Source of the DNA: Mytilinidion resinicola
Taxonomy: Eukaryota; Ascomycota; Dothideomycetes; Mytilinidiales; Mytilinidiaceae
NCBI RefSeq assembly: GCF_010093595.1
Contig: NW_022985456.1
Location: 394,104-458,103 of the forward strand
Reading direction: 5' to 3'
DNA: 64,000 nt
How positions within the stretch are numbered: position 1 is the first letter of the stretch; every line of letters begins with the position of its first letter. The notes beneath the pieces are model-generated. The model had not been told where the DNA came from. It was given only the letters and a program-made list of their open reading frames with translations, and searched no databases. Of the stretch, positions 20,604 to 32,058 are shown piece after piece. The translations under genes were made by a program, and so were the position numbers.

Positions 20604-23600
20604 CTAAGACCGAGAATCGGTGGTGGCGGAAATGGTTAGGATGTCTTCGAGGACCTTCCTAGGGTCAATTTCGGCGTCCGCTTCGAGGAAGTCACGGGCA
20701 ATTTGCTCCTAATCAGGTAGTCAGTAATCAACGTATTGAAAATGGCGGGGAAGTATGAGCTTTACCGCATCTTCAAGCTCCACCAATTCCGCGTTAGGCA
20801 TTACAGCACAAGCAGCAACGAGATCTTCTCCTTTCGCTGCCAGAAGAATGAGCTCCTCGGCGCGCCTAACTACATCTTGCGGAACTCCGTTCATTGCGGC
20901 ACAGCTAGTCAGTGGTTAGTACCTGCTGGTGTCTGGAAGGGAAAAAAGTGTACCATGTCCCAAAACTCGAAGTACTACGCCCTTCGCGAAAGCTGTAGGT
21001 GTTAGCAACAAGAAGTGGATCACGGAATCATTTCTCACTTGTACAAGTATGTTATCTGATCGTCTACCTCGGACGCAGTTGTATCGACTCGTACTTCCAT
21101 GTGACCAAATGCTAAGGACGGACGAGGCTTCAAGAAGCCGTTCTCGAAGATTTCTAGAAAGGAAACATGAGAGAGTAGCTGAAATATCATGAGATATCTT
21201 ACCGTGGAAATGCGTCGCTCCGAGAACTTTTGGACTTTCTTTACCGAGATTGAGCAGATACTCGAGTACTCCGCAAGCAATGCCCGCACCGTCTGCGACT
21301 CCTCAGTATCAAGTCATCAAAGATAAATGACAAGAGCATACCACTTGATTCCGTGCCCTTTCCAAACTCATCAATGATAAGCAGACTGCGTCGAGTAGCC
21401 AAGCTCAGGGCAAGCGATATCTGCTGAAGATCGATCATAAAGGCGCTTTGGATCTAGATATTCTCAGTAGGTGGCCACACTCAGTTGAGTATAAGACTCA
21501 CCCTGGAAACAGTCTCACGAGTCGATACTCGAGTGAGGATCTTATCCGTAAGCCCAATCCTGGCACTTTCCGCAGGCACAAAGCTAATGCTGTCAGAATC
21601 GCTCTCCACGCAGAGAATTGGGCGCCTACCTTCCAATGTGCGCCATGAAGACGATCAACGCCACTTGCTTCAAGTAAACACTTTTGCCAGAGAAATTCGG
21701 TCCCGTGAGAATCAGTAGACTTGCGCCATCGCTTCTGATTGCAGATGGCCGACCTGAAGACCTCTGCGGCGCGTGCGAGCTACGATCTACAGTCGATTCG
21801 AGGCCGTCTTGTTCCATCGCATCGTCTCCGTGGCCACCAACGAGGTCTGTGTCGTTTGAAACGAAAGCCGGTACCGTAAGCTCTTGCAGAATATGGCGTC
21901 CACCTTTTATCTTGACCACGTTGTCTTTTGTCAGCTTAGGCTTCGCTAGTCTGTACATCTTCGCACCTTGAGCCAGCGCCAGGAGACTGTCCAATTCGCC
22001 GCAGATATCCGAGGCCACGGTAAGTAGCTCTTCGTACTCGAGAACAAATTGCGCAAGATCATGACTGATTTCAATCTCCCTGTCTGAGATGATACCGTGT
22101 AGGTCGCCGAAATGATCATCCATTTCCCGCATTTCATTGTTTTTGAAGTAAACCTGCTCTTCTGTTGAAAACATCTGCTCCCATGGATTCTCGATCCCGC
22201 CTTGGTATACGCCTCCGCCAGTAGCATGATTCCGTGGAACCGTAGCAAGGAAGCCAATCTGCGGAAAATAGATGACATTGAGGGTTTCATGCAGCTCGGC
22301 TGGAATGCTTTCTGATAGTTTGCGAGCTACTTGGCTGAGTAGGGCATCAAGACCGTCAAATGTACGTTTCATTTGGTCAAGCTCTTCGTCTATGCCAGGC
22401 ATAATGACAGTCCGGAGCTCTTCTGTCGATCTCTCAAAGTCGACCACTTCGCTTATTTTTCTTCCAACTTGGCTGAAATGATATGTATCGACTTTCTCAA
22501 AAATCCTTGCCCGAATGGCAAGCCTTTCTCCGCCCGTCACGTCTTGGAAAGTGTCCCTGATCTTCATGGCGTGGTACACAAACTGTTTTGGGTCAGAAGA
22601 GTAGGAAAAAGAAGCCATAACTCGGTCTTACTAGTCGAATGCCTGCCCAGATGCTCTTTGCAATGCCTCCTCCCTTAGTAAGACCTCCACCGACCCCCTT
22701 GCGCAAGTTGATCATGATCACTCGGATGTTCTTTATAGACTGTAATGATTTCACAAGCATCTCTAAAGGCTCAGAATTTTCTGGGCGAACGAAAATGCTG
22801 ATAGTTTCGAGGCGCTCATTGATGACATCAACATTAAGGCTGGGACGGAGAAAATACTGTCGGAGGAGGTATTTGCCTTGCGGTGTTCGGGCGAGATGGT
22901 GGAACAGTCCATACACAGAAAGCCCCTCCTTCGAGCCAGATGATCCTTTCGTTGGGCCTTGGTTATGGGTGTGCGGATGTGATTCCGATTGCAAGATCTG
23001 CAAAGACTGCAAAGTATCGGCATTGATGAACCTGGAAACCGGTGAGTGGTGGCCCCAGTGTCTAGGTAGATACGGACGTACATAGTATCCCGCAACGTGA
23101 ACATCTCAAGTGTAGAGATCCGGAATACGAGGTGAGCAGCCTCGTCACCGGGTAGGAATCCAGCTGCTCGTCTTCTCTGAAGGTAAGATATTAAGGCTCC
23201 GGCACAGCCGACCTAGAGACGTAAGAGATGTATTTCTGTAACTGAGGGAAGCACCTACAGTCAGGCGACTCTCCACATCAATCCACCCAGACAGCCTCAG
23301 GAGCTGCTCATGACGTCCGATGAACCCTCCTCCGTCGTCAGCGCCCTCTGCCACCATCACGTCTCCTGGAACAACGAATGTGACTTGCGGTCCGTCGTCA
23401 TCGCCGAGCTTGAGATTCACGAGCTTGTTCTTCGCTGCGTCATAGCCGAACTCGGAGGATGGACGGACTTCGAGCAGGTATGGGAGGCGAAATGGATCGC
23501 CTGGCCTGTGTCAGTCTGGGAAAATCTGTAGCTGAAGGTGGTACGAATGCTTACTTGACCCATCAATGGAGGTAGAGCGTCTAGCTTCAGGGTCCAATCG

Positions 23601-24115
23601 ATTTATGACAGCATCATCAGCTCTAGCAGATACTAGGACTACCGTAGGTTCGATGAAAGACTTCACTAGTGAGTAGTTAGCAGCATATATCAAAAAGTCT
23701 AGGCAATCCTACAAGCATCGACCACGTCAACACCTCCGAGCTTAACATCTTCCATGAAGCACAGCTTCTCATCTCTTGCAACATAGTAGCAGCATCCCAC
23801 TGTCCCTCTTTCTCTGAGATCCACCGCCATGACGATCTCGTTGAGAGCATCGGCGTCGTGCAGATTATTGTCGACATCTTCGTGAGCACCCTCGGACTGC
23901 TGGTCTTCCAAGGCAGACTCGGCAATTGATTCTGGCTGGGTACTACGATGCGGCGTCTGGATCTGAACTCGTCGCTGGACAGGCCTTGCTGAGGATGCTG
24001 ATTTTGATAGATTGACGGACGACCTAGAGCCTGACCTGTATCGACCGTGCTCTCGCTGTGACGATGACTGGGACTGGTCGGCTTTTCGTTTGTCTTTCGG
24101 AATCCTGAATGCCAT
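20604..24115 (-). CDS. MSH5: Meiotic MutS homologue MSH5
   Basis: A multi-exon gene; exon limits are approximate. Coding blocks run from an ATG at 24115 through about 23699, 23690-23570, 23530-23200, 23140-22640, 22618-21630 and several short 3' exons to the stop at 20604. The reading shows the MutS core ([19 protein letters not shown], then [26 protein letters not shown]), Walker [18 protein letters not shown] near 21680-21710, Walker [15 protein letters not shown] near 21350-21390 and, after splicing, GRSTSSFGT followed by CAAMNGVP. The VYLKQ after Walker A and the lack of mismatch-recognition domain I point to MSH5, not MSH2/3/6. MSH5 pairs with MSH4 as a clamp on recombination intermediates and promotes interfering crossovers in meiosis. 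The start is uncertain: an upstream exon joining at a TTCTGTTCAG acceptor near 24245 is possible. Introns of 45-60 bp have good consensus ends. Confidence 0.85.
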
Positions 24116-24527
24116 CTCCGCATGGGGGGAGGAAAGGCTATTGAGATCGCGGAGTGATGTTTGGATGGGAAGGTTGACGTTGAAAAAGAGTTGGAAATCG
24201 GAGACGCCGAGGCTGTACGGCGCGTGGCCATTTAGCAAGCTGAACAGAAATGCACCGCCTTATTAGATGTATGAAACAGATTCTTGTCTCATCATTCATT
24301 AGTAGTATGTTTGATCATTACGTAGACTTATGCACAGCCCTTATATACACCTCTTGAGCGGAGAGGACTCGTCATGTGACATCTGAAACCTTACGCCAGC
24401 AATGCAGCTTGAGTACGAAATAATGACACAAACCAATCCCACATGTTTTACAAGGTATCTTAAAAGACTGGAGAAAACAACCTATGGCTGGAGGATAACT
24501 TTTGACAGCCTCGCGATGTGACTGGCC
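24116..24527. other. MSH5 upstream / Hsp78 downstream region
   Basis: About 410 bp. The part next to MSH5 (24116-24245) is open in the MSH5 frame without an ATG and may be coding or leader. The remainder shows nothing. Confidence 0.35.
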
Positions 24528-26903
24528 TCACGATGTGGCTGCCCGCACTTCTAATCCAGCACCATCGTCCTGTATGGTAACCTTCGCAACATCACCGCCT
24601 TTGACCTCACCACGGATGATCTTGTCTGCAAGCCCGTTTCCAATTTGCTTCGCGATCAGGCGATTCAGGGGACGAGCACCGAACCTGGGGTCATATCCTC
24701 GGTCGCAAAGCCATTGCTTAACATCATCAGAGACGTCTAGCTTGATACGACGGTCATCCAGCCGCTGCTGCAACTCTTTCAATCGAATGTCTACGATGTC
24801 ACGAAGAGCTGCACGAGAAAGCCGTCTGAACAAAATGAACTCGTCGATACGATTGAGAAATTCGGGGGGATATGAGGAAGCTACAACGTCCATCACAGCT
24901 TCCTTGGTCTTTGGAGAAATCTGGTCATCGTCTTCGGGAGTCTTCGATCTGTGAAGCATGTCTTCGCCAACGATAATATCGGCACCTAGATTCGAGGTCA
25001 AGACGATGATCGTGTTTCGGAAATCGATCTTGTGGCCTTGAGAGTCGGTCAAAAAGCCCTCGTCCAGGACTTGGAGAAGGAGTGCTGAGATGTCGCGATG
25101 AGCTTTTTCGAACTCATCAAATAGCAACACTGCGTAAGGCTTCCTTCTAACGGCTTCCGTGAGTTGGCCTGCGTCGTCATATCCAACATAGCCTGCAGGA
25201 CTGCCTATGAGCCTGCTTATCGTGTGTTTTTCCTGGAACTCGCTCATATCAAATCGGATGACGGCTGTTTCCGTGGAGAAGAGGAAGTTTGCCATCTTCT
25301 TGCAAAGTTCGGTCTTACCAACACCAGTTGGTCCCAAAAACATAAAGCTAGCGAGAGGGCGGTTGTCTCCACTTAGGCCTGCTCGCTGCATGCGAACAGC
25401 ATTGGCGACCGCTGTCAATGCTTCGTCTTGACCGCGAACGTGCTGCCGAAGAGACTCTTCCATGTGGATCAGCTTTTCGACCTCGCCTGCCATGAGCTTT
25501 GTAACCGGGATGCCAGTCGTTCGGCTCACAACACCAGCGATATCATCCGCAGTGACCGAGTCGTGTATGAGTGTGTCGGATGATTTTCCACCAGCGGCGT
25601 CCTCGCTTTGCAGCTTGCGTTCGAGTTCCGGAATCTGCGAATATCTCAGCTCGCCGGCTCGGGCAAAATTTCCTTCTCGCTGGGCTTTCTCAAGCTCAAG
25701 CTTCGCCTTCTCCAAATTCTCTTGCGCATTTTTGATCTCTCCAATCTCAGCTCGTTCCTTTTCCCATTTGTCCATCAAGGTTTTGACCTCCTCTTGCTTA
25801 ATTTTGAGGGTGCTCTCCAACTTTTCCCGCCGCTCTACGCTGGCTATGTCTGTCTCTTTGCGCAGCGACTCTAGCTCGATTTGAATGGTCATAATCTGAC
25901 GATCAAGCTCCTGGATTGCATCTGGTTTGCTCTCTTGCTGCAAACGGAGTGCACTAGCGGCTTCGTCGACCAGATCGATAGCTTTGTCTGGAAGGAAGCG
26001 ATCGGTTATGTAGCGATTACTGTACGTTGCAGCAGCGACAAGAGCCCCATCAGTGATTCGCACACCGTGGTGAACTTCGTACCGCTCCTTGATGCCTCGA
26101 AGAATCGATATCGTATCCGGAACACTTGGTTCGCCCACTATGACGGGCTGAAATCTTCTCGCAAGCGCCACATCTTTCTCAATCATCCTATATTCGTTGA
26201 GCGTAGTAGCACCGCAGCATTGCAGCTCTCCGCGGGATAGCGCAGGCTTCAGGAGATTGCTGGCATCAATGCTGCCCTCCGCTTTGCCTAGGCCCAGCAG
26301 AATATGTAGCTCGTCAACGAAGAGTATAACACCACCTTTCGCATCTTCCACTTCCTTCAACACTTTCTTGAGCCTCTCCTCAAAGTCTCCTCGGAACTTG
26401 GCTCCAGCGATGAGTTGGCCCAAGTCGAGCGAAATGACTCGCTTCTCCTTTATAGACTCTGGCACATCTCCCTGCACTATTCGTTGCGCGAGGCCCTCCA
26501 GAATAGCTGTTTTCCCCGTGCCCGCAGCTCCAATCAGAACTGGGTTGTTTTTTGTCCTTCGCGATAGGATCTGTATTGTGCGGTGTATCTCGGCGGCTCT
26601 TCCGATAACGGGATCTAGCTTTCCATCCCTTGCGCGTGCTGTGAGGTCGACGCCATACTCTTCTAAAGCAGATTTCTCCGGCTCGCCCCCCATGTCCATT
26701 CGATGGGTACCACCTGGGGGTTGCGGTCGACCCCTGGCATAGAACCGCGCGGCTGTTGTTGGTAACAGAGCATTGTTCAGAAAGTTCGGACTGACCGAGA
26801 TGGGATGGGTGTATAGGGAGGAGGCGCGGATAGCTTGTAATCGAGAAGTCCTAGGGATAGCTGAAAGCCGTCTTGCGGCAACTTGCGCTCTGCGGGATAA
26901 CAT
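24528..26903 (-). CDS. HSP78: Mitochondrial Hsp100/ClpB disaggregase Hsp78
   Basis: A single-exon gene of 791 residues. It begins at an ATG followed by a Arg/Ser/Ala-rich presequence (residues 1-~55, no acids) for mitochondrial import. The Clp N-domain is absent, as in yeast Hsp78. AAA domain 1 has Walker A GAAGTGKT at residues 125-132 and Walker [13 protein letters not shown] long coiled-coil middle domain (Glu/Lys-rich, about 330-440) marks the ClpB/Hsp104 type. AAA domain 2 has GPTGVGKT and [12 protein letters not shown]. The C-terminal small domain carries [11 protein letters not shown]. It works in the matrix with Hsp70 to solubilise and reactivate aggregated proteins. It diverges from eEF1B-beta over 350 bp that contain a heat-shock-element-like site. 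Confidence 0.95.
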   Translation of the reverse strand: MLSRRAQVAARRLSAIPRTSRLQAIRASSLYTHPISVSPNFLNNALLPTTAARFYARGRPQPPGGTHRMDMGGEPEKSALEEYGVDLTARARDGKLDPVIGRAAEIHRTIQILSRRTKNNPVLIGAAGTGKTAILEGLAQRIVQGDVPESIKEKRVISLDLGQLIAGAKFRGDFEERLKKVLKEVEDAKGGVILFVDELHILLGLGKAEGSIDASNLLKPALSRGELQCCGATTLNEYRMIEKDVALARRFQPVIVGEPSVPDTISILRGIKERYEVHHGVRITDGALVAAATYSNRYITDRFLPDKAIDLVDEAASALRLQQESKPDAIQELDRQIMTIQIELESLRKETDIASVERREKLESTLKIKQEEVKTLMDKWEKERAEIGEIKNAQENLEKAKLELEKAQREGNFARAGELRYSQIPELERKLQSEDAAGGKSSDTLIHDSVTADDIAGVVSRTTGIPVTKLMAGEVEKLIHMEESLRQHVRGQDEALTAVANAVRMQRAGLSGDNRPLASFMFLGPTGVGKTELCKKMANFLFSTETAVIRFDMSEFQEKHTISRLIGSPAGYVGYDDAGQLTEAVRRKPYAVLLFDEFEKAHRDISALLLQVLDEGFLTDSQGHKIDFRNTIIVLTSNLGADIIVGEDMLHRSKTPEDDDQISPKTKEAVMDVVASSYPPEFLNRIDEFILFRRLSRAALRDIVDIRLKELQQRLDDRRIKLDVSDDVKQWLCDRGYDPRFGARPLNRLIAKQIGNGLADKIIRGEVKGGDVAKVTIQDDGAGLEVRAATS

Positions 26904-27039
26904 GGTTATGACTTCAGATTAGCAGAGGCGAGAGGGAAGTCACAAAAGCTGGCGCTTTGGCGAGAGGACCATGACTTTATAGCCTTCAATGAGCAACATG
27001 ACGTATACACGCCTCCAGTCATTCGATGGCTCGAGTCTT

Positions 27040-27052
27040 TTCGAGGATGTTC
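27040..27052. promoter_or_regulatory. Heat-shock-element-like site
   Basis: TTCgaGGAtgTTC matches the alternating nTTCnnGAAnnTTCn heat-shock element with one mismatch in the middle unit. It lies about 140 bp upstream of the Hsp78 start, in the divergent promoter shared with eEF1B-beta. The position and target gene make it plausible; a 13-bp near-match can also occur by chance. Confidence 0.35.
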
Positions 27053-27253
27053 TATTTAGTTTACCAGGGTAAATTACAGCGCTAGGCTCGTGGCGGGCAA
27101 AGAATACGGGAGCGGGGCCGCTTTGACAGTTTTTCCGTCGGGCGTCGTTCGTGTCCAATTTCAGAACCAGGCTCAATATTTTCAATCCCTCCTCCCTCCT
27201 CCACCACTCCCAATCCCCATTTCAGAGGCCTTTCGTATATCCAAACCGTCAAG

Positions 27254-28335
27254 ATGGGCTTCACCGACTTCATCTCTGACGCGGGCCTCACCTGTAAGGC
27301 CCCTCGCAAGAGTGCTCTGCCCGCCGAACAGTATGACTGATTTGTCTCCAAGTGCTCAACAACTGGGTGAAGACCCGCAGTTACATCGTTGGGTAAGCGC
27401 ATACCCTTGATCTCATAGCTTCATATGCCTCAAGTCCCGAGTCCCTATTCCCTCCGGCACCTCCTGATGAAAAACATTGGTCCGTGTTTAAGAGGCGGCT
27501 TAAGACCCCGCCACATGACTACAAAACCAGCACTTTGTGCACCTCTGATCTTTACTACTGCCACTAAACTTCATGCTACTCTCAAAAGCTTCACGAGGAT
27601 CGCTATTGACAACAGAGTAGCTACGCGCCTACCCAGGCCGATGTCAAAGTCTTCCAGGCTTTCGAAAAGACCCCCGCGGCCGAGAAGTACCCGTACGCCG
27701 CCCGCTGGTACAACCACATCGCCACCTTCGAGTCCGAGTTCTCCTCCCTACCTGGCGACCCATCCAAGGTCGCTACCGCGTACGGCCCTGAGGTCTCTGA
27801 ACTCCCCATCAACCCTGCCAAGGCCCCGGCCGCAGCGGAGGAGGACGATGATGTCGATCTCTTCGGTAGCGACGATGAGGAGGAGGACGCCGAGGCTATA
27901 AGGATAAGAGAGGAACGCTTGGCGGAGTATAAGAAGAAGAAGGAGGGCAAGACGAAGCCCGCTGCCAAGTCTATCGTCACATTGGACGTCAAGCCATGGG
28001 GTGAGTCAACGAGGTCTCTACGAGGTCACTCCGTATACTAATATAGTCGCAGACGATGAGACCGATATGAAGGAGCTAGAGGCGCAAGTCCGAGCAATTG
28101 AGCAGGATGGTCTCGTATGGGGTGGCTCGAAGCTCGTTCCTGTTGGCTTCGGTATCAAGAAGCTGCAGATCAACTTGGTCATCGAGGACGAGAAGGTCAG
28201 CACAAACGATCTGCAAGAGAAGATCGAGGAGTTCGAGGACTATGTCCAGTCCACCGACATCGTAAGTCGCCTTTACCGAACATTTATCTTGATCTATTCT
28301 AATTCGTATTCTAGGCTGCCATGCAAAAATTGTAG
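27254..28335 (+). CDS. EFB1: Translation elongation factor 1 beta (eEF1B alpha subunit)
   Basis: Five exons: 27254-27293, 27353-27392, 27621-28000, 28053-28261 and 28315-28335, giving 229 residues. The order is [12 protein letters not shown], a short GST-C-like N-domain ([23 protein letters not shown]), an acidic linker with [12 protein letters not shown] (typical CK2-type site), and the guanine-exchange domain with [32 protein letters not shown] sequence and VQSTDIAAMQKL at the very end. It recharges eEF1A with GTP. The last coding exon is only six codons plus stop, and intron 2 is 228 bp, long for this locus. Both are readable from the protein. A CT-rich promoter tract (CCTCCCTCCTCCACCACTCCC) lies just upstream, as in many highly expressed fungal genes. 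Confidence 0.95.
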
Positions 28336-28956
28336 ATCCTCTGGTCTGCTTTCTTCTCAACTATACGCCCTTTTTGCTAGTCATGTTGCACCCTCGCGGT
28401 CTCTGGCCGGCGTGTTCTTGCGTGGCTCAAGAGGCTATCAGGCATGGTTAATGTTTTGACGATCATGAGCATTGGCACGATGAAATAGATATAAAATGAA
28501 CTTCTTTTGGGAACCCATTGCTTTCAACATACCACCTTTGACTTGACCTCTTGATCTATATGCCATCAATCATCTACTAAATATCCGTTCTAAGATGCCT
28601 TGACCTGCGACAAAGAAAACATCCCGCCATTACGTAAGTGTTTAGCTTGTGTGGATTCACTCACCACCTCGACCTCTCACGACATTCCTTTACGCGAAGA
28701 TTTGGTGTATCCGGCTTTTCCGCCGTCTTCGCAGACAAACATGCCACTACAGTCTGTTGCAAACCGATCTAGTTTACTTCCTCTTCCGAATATACGAAGA
28801 TATGCAGGAGAACCTCGTTATCGGAGCACCCCTCCATGGTCTGATCAACTCAGCTACGGCCGCTTCAAAGACCACCACTGACTTTCAATCCTTTTGTCAG
28901 GCACTTACATGAAATAGCGTTCTCTCTTGTTGATCTGTTTTCCAACAAGCAGCACG
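28336..28956. other. Intergenic region
   Basis: About 620 bp. Short plus-strand frames here (28600-28912) lack motifs and composition typical of genes. The DHODH frame is open for 30 bp upstream of its ATG but starts with TTG, so that part is taken as leader. Confidence 0.4.
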
Positions 28957-30045
28957 ATGAAGCCTCCCATGATCAGCCCTCCTCTTCTCAACTCATCTAA
29001 TCCGTGGTGTACCAGCCTCGAGCAGCTCCGCGAGCTCTACGACTGCCCGTACACAGGCGCCGTCACAACGAGAACCTCACTCCTCAATGGCTTTCCAAAC
29101 GATCCCGCAGTTCACCAATACACATTCTATAATCCTAGCACCCACGCGGCAGCCGCCGACCCCTCCGCCTCCACTTCAGACAAGACCGGCAGCCTCAATA
29201 CCCTCGGATACAGTCCTCTCCCGCTAGCCACATACCTCGATTTCATAAAACAGATTGCTGCAAGCACCAGCTCCTCCACCTCCCCTCCTAAATCCAAACC
29301 CTTCATAATCTCCGTCACCGGCAGCTCCACCGAAGTCTGCGAGTGCTACCGCCTCATCAGCGCCCACCAACGCCTTGTGCACACCCCGCTCGCCATGGAG
29401 ATCAACCTCTCCTGCCCCAACATCCCCGACAAGCCTCCGCCAGCCTACCACTCGCACCGCCTCGTCGAGTACCTCACAGCGCTGAAAACCGAAGTCGCGG
29501 CGCAGCAATCGCAAGGCGCACATACCCACGTCCCTATTGGGATCAAGACACCACCGTACACCTACGCAGACCAATTCAAACACCTGATATCCGCGCTGTC
29601 CGACGCTGCCGGCGCTGCTCCGGTCAATCAGCCTTGTCCGATTAGCTTCATAACGGCGACGAATACGCTTGGCTCCTCGCTACTGCTTACCCCGACGCTG
29701 GAGGCTCCTTCTTCGCCTATCTCTGTGACTCCGGGTTCTCCGACGGGGCTGCCGAGGCAGGTGTACCATCATACCCTGGCCTCGTCGACGGGGACTGGTA
29801 TTGGTGGGCTTGCTGGCGCGCCGTTGCATCCACTGGCGCTGGGGAATGTGTATACGATCAAGGGGCTGCTGTTTCAGCATCCGGAGTTGGAGGGGATACA
29901 GATAATAGGGATGGGCGGAGTGGAGGACTCGGAGGGGTATAAGAGGATGAGGGCGGTTGGGGCGAGTGCGGTGGGAGTAGGGACGGCGCTGGGAAGGAAG
30001 GGTGTTGGGGTATTTGCGGAAATATCAGGGAAGAAGGAAGGATAG
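28957..30045 (+). CDS. Dihydroorotate dehydrogenase, class 1A-like (cytosolic)
   Basis: A single exon of 362 residues from the ATG at 28957. It lacks any N-terminal presequence or membrane helix, unlike the mitochondrial class 2 enzyme. An FMN-barrel is recognisable: CPYTGAVTTRTSL near the N-terminus, MEINLSCPNIPDKP at about residues 148-160 (substrate-binding Asn/Ser/Asn), PIGIKTPPYTYADQF, ITATNTLGSSLLL, and a phosphate-binding IIGMGGVEDSEGYKRMRAVGA-type end. The enzyme oxidises dihydroorotate to orotate in pyrimidine synthesis, using fumarate in class 1A members such as yeast Ura1. Many ascomycetes keep such a class 1-like paralogue beside the mitochondrial enzyme; its true substrate there is not settled. 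Confidence 0.85.
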   Translation: MKPPMISPPLLNSSNPWCTSLEQLRELYDCPYTGAVTTRTSLLNGFPNDPAVHQYTFYNPSTHAAAADPSASTSDKTGSLNTLGYSPLPLATYLDFIKQIAASTSSSTSPPKSKPFIISVTGSSTEVCECYRLISAHQRLVHTPLAMEINLSCPNIPDKPPPAYHSHRLVEYLTALKTEVAAQQSQGAHTHVPIGIKTPPYTYADQFKHLISALSDAAGAAPVNQPCPISFITATNTLGSSLLLTPTLEAPSSPISVTPGSPTGLPRQVYHHTLASSTGTGIGGLAGAPLHPLALGNVYTIKGLLFQHPELEGIQIIGMGGVEDSEGYKRMRAVGASAVGVGTALGRKGVGVFAEISGKKEG

Positions 30046-30353
30046 TCGATTCGACATGGAGTGTGTAAGAGGAATCGCAATCCAATTCTGTCATTCTCAA
30101 TCGTACCTATATTTCATTTCAAGTCATTACCACACTGTCGTAATCTCCGCAATGGCGAACAAGGGAGATTCAAATTTGCAGACTAACGCGCTACTTGCTC
30201 TCCTTTCACCCTTCTCCTTTCAGCTCACATCCACTTTTCTATTCCTCAATATCATCAAACGAGCGCACGGTGCCCAAAAGCACCCCAAATCAACCGAAAC
30301 TACCCACCCCGTCGCCTCGTCACCCCTCATGATTCCACATCACACACACCACT
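30046..30353. other. Convergent intergenic region
   Basis: About 310 bp between DHODH and the small secreted protein. No gene or repeat was seen. Confidence 0.4.
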
Positions 30354-30794
30354 CTAGCAGTGCCAAGACCACGACTTCACCTTCCCCCCACTACTATACC
30401 CAATGCAACTCCCCGCCTTCGCGCTCGTCGCGTCATTAGAGCACGAACTGTCGCTGTAGTACGTGACTGCGCGTGTCGTTAGCCCCCTTCCACTCCCTGC
30501 AAAAACAGCACCGCCCCATCCACCGAGAAAGAGAAACTTACTAGAGCAGCCTCTATCAACGTTGAAGACCTCGAAGCTGCGAACGTTGGCTGTGGGGGGG
30601 ATTAGTAGGGAGTAAAGGGAACGGAGGGGGTAAGGGGTAAACGAACCAAGCTTCTCGCAATTGACAGAATGACCGGTCCAGGTTACCTCGTCCCCGGAGT
30701 TGCAGCTCGTGCCGCTGTAGGAGATGACCTTGGTCGCGGAGACGGTGGTGGTAAGGAGGGCGAGGATGGCGGTGGTGAGGGTGGGGGCGTGCAT
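30354..30794 (-). CDS. Small secreted cysteine-rich protein (effector-like)
   Basis: Three exons, 30794-30647, 30589-30542 and 30466-30354, encode 102 residues. The frame is kept through both introns (GTTCGT..CCACAG and GTAAGT..GCGCAG). A clear signal peptide (MHAPTLTTAILALLTTTVSA) precedes a short mature protein of about 82 residues with six cysteines: TSCNSG, VNCEKL, RGCS, SSCSN, GSCIG and a C-terminal WSWHC. The spacing suggests three disulfides. I do not recognise the family. Size, secretion and Cys content are those of fungal effectors or small adhesins or antimicrobials, but no more can be said. Two introns in so short a gene with kept phase argue that it is real. Confidence 0.65.
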   Translation of the reverse strand: MHAPTLTTAILALLTTTVSATKVISYSGTSCNSGDEVTWTGHSVNCEKLGSFTPYPLRSLYSLLIPPTANVRSFEVFNVDRGCSSKFLFLGGWGGAVFAGSGRGLTTRAVTYYSDSSCSNDATSAKAGSCIGYSSGGKVKSWSWHC

Positions 30795-32058
30795 GGTGGG
30801 TGAGAGGGGGAGCTTGTGATTTGGTTTAAGAGTTCGAGTCCGAGAGTTGGAAGATTGCTCTGTGGGTGTTGGTGAGGAATGAGGAGGAACAGGAGGAGTT
30901 TATATATGGACAGGCTCGCGGTTTGGGGCCTTTTGGAGATGTGTGGTGTTGCGAAGGGGGAGTAAGCTGACGCGAATAGATGACCGTATTGTCCTTGAGC
31001 GCTTTCCGCCTGAGTATGCTTCTCATAGTCCAAATCAGGGCATTCTAGGGATTTCTCGAGGGGCAGGTTCGCTGCATTTGGCCGATTTAGCCTCGCTGAT
31101 GGTTGGATACCCCATAAAAGCCATCTTTGGACTCCCTTATTCAACAGCAATAGGTGGATCTTTATCCCATGATAGCTTGAATAACGGCTATCAAAGACCC
31201 CATTCTGTAAATGGGCATGCGATCTGGAGGTCCAAGCGGAGATTGTCTACGTCTGGTTCGCTGAGGAGATCCTAGAGTACGGTCAGCTTCCGAGGGAAAC
31301 CCATCTTATGAACGTATTGCAGAGATTTACAGACTGGGAAGGCCTGTGTTGTTCGTACACCGTCTCCATTTCAAACATCACGGGTGTCCACTTCTGGATT
31401 TTTGTTGCGGTGCATGGGTTCAATTAAATATCAGATCGAGCGGTGAGGCTAGGGCCCAATCATCAAGCTTATAGCCGATATAAACAATTATAAACTTATA
31501 AGAAGCGTCCAAGTGAAGGTCCCATCTGCGAGGAGTTATATGCCCCGAAGCTGACAATGCGTGCGGCTGAGGCGTCGATCTTCGCAGGGAAGCAGCCCCC
31601 TGTAGGAGGTTATGTGATTGAACTTGCAAGATGAACAGTTTCATTCTGCTGAGCCGGCCTATTTGCGCCCTGATTGAACTTCGGTTCAGACCGTTGTTAT
31701 ATCCGGTTGTGGGCCAATAGAGCTGAGAGGTAGAGGCGGAATTGCGGTGTGTACTAGACCGCTGAATGGGAAACATGGCATTGAAGTAATTAGCTAAAAA
31801 CGACTCAGCCCTCGCACCATGTGGTCGTTGACGAACATTGTACAAGGTATAGCCGCCGTAAAATCAGACATAGTACACACATCTAGGAAACCACAGCACA
31901 AAGATATTGGATGCGATTCGGTATGCGTGCGGTTGAGAAACTAGAAAGGTGTAGCTTCCTACCACACTTCCTTTACCTTATATGATTAAAACTCATCATA
32001 AGCCACCCATTAATATCACAATAGTAATACAAGAGAAGAAAAGGTTCAAGTGCCAAAA
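30795..32058. other. Gene-poor region
   Basis: About 1.26 kb. A 141-codon minus-strand frame at 31420-31845 has no motif, does not resemble a secreted or folded protein, and is not supported. No repeat or RNA gene was seen. Confidence 0.4.

Noticed and set aside
27425..27901. ORF inside eEF1B-beta
   Set aside because: Runs through intron 2 and the out-of-frame part of exon 3 of eEF1B-beta.
31420..31845. 141-codon minus-strand ORF
   Set aside because: No motif, no signal peptide and unlike neighbouring genes in composition.
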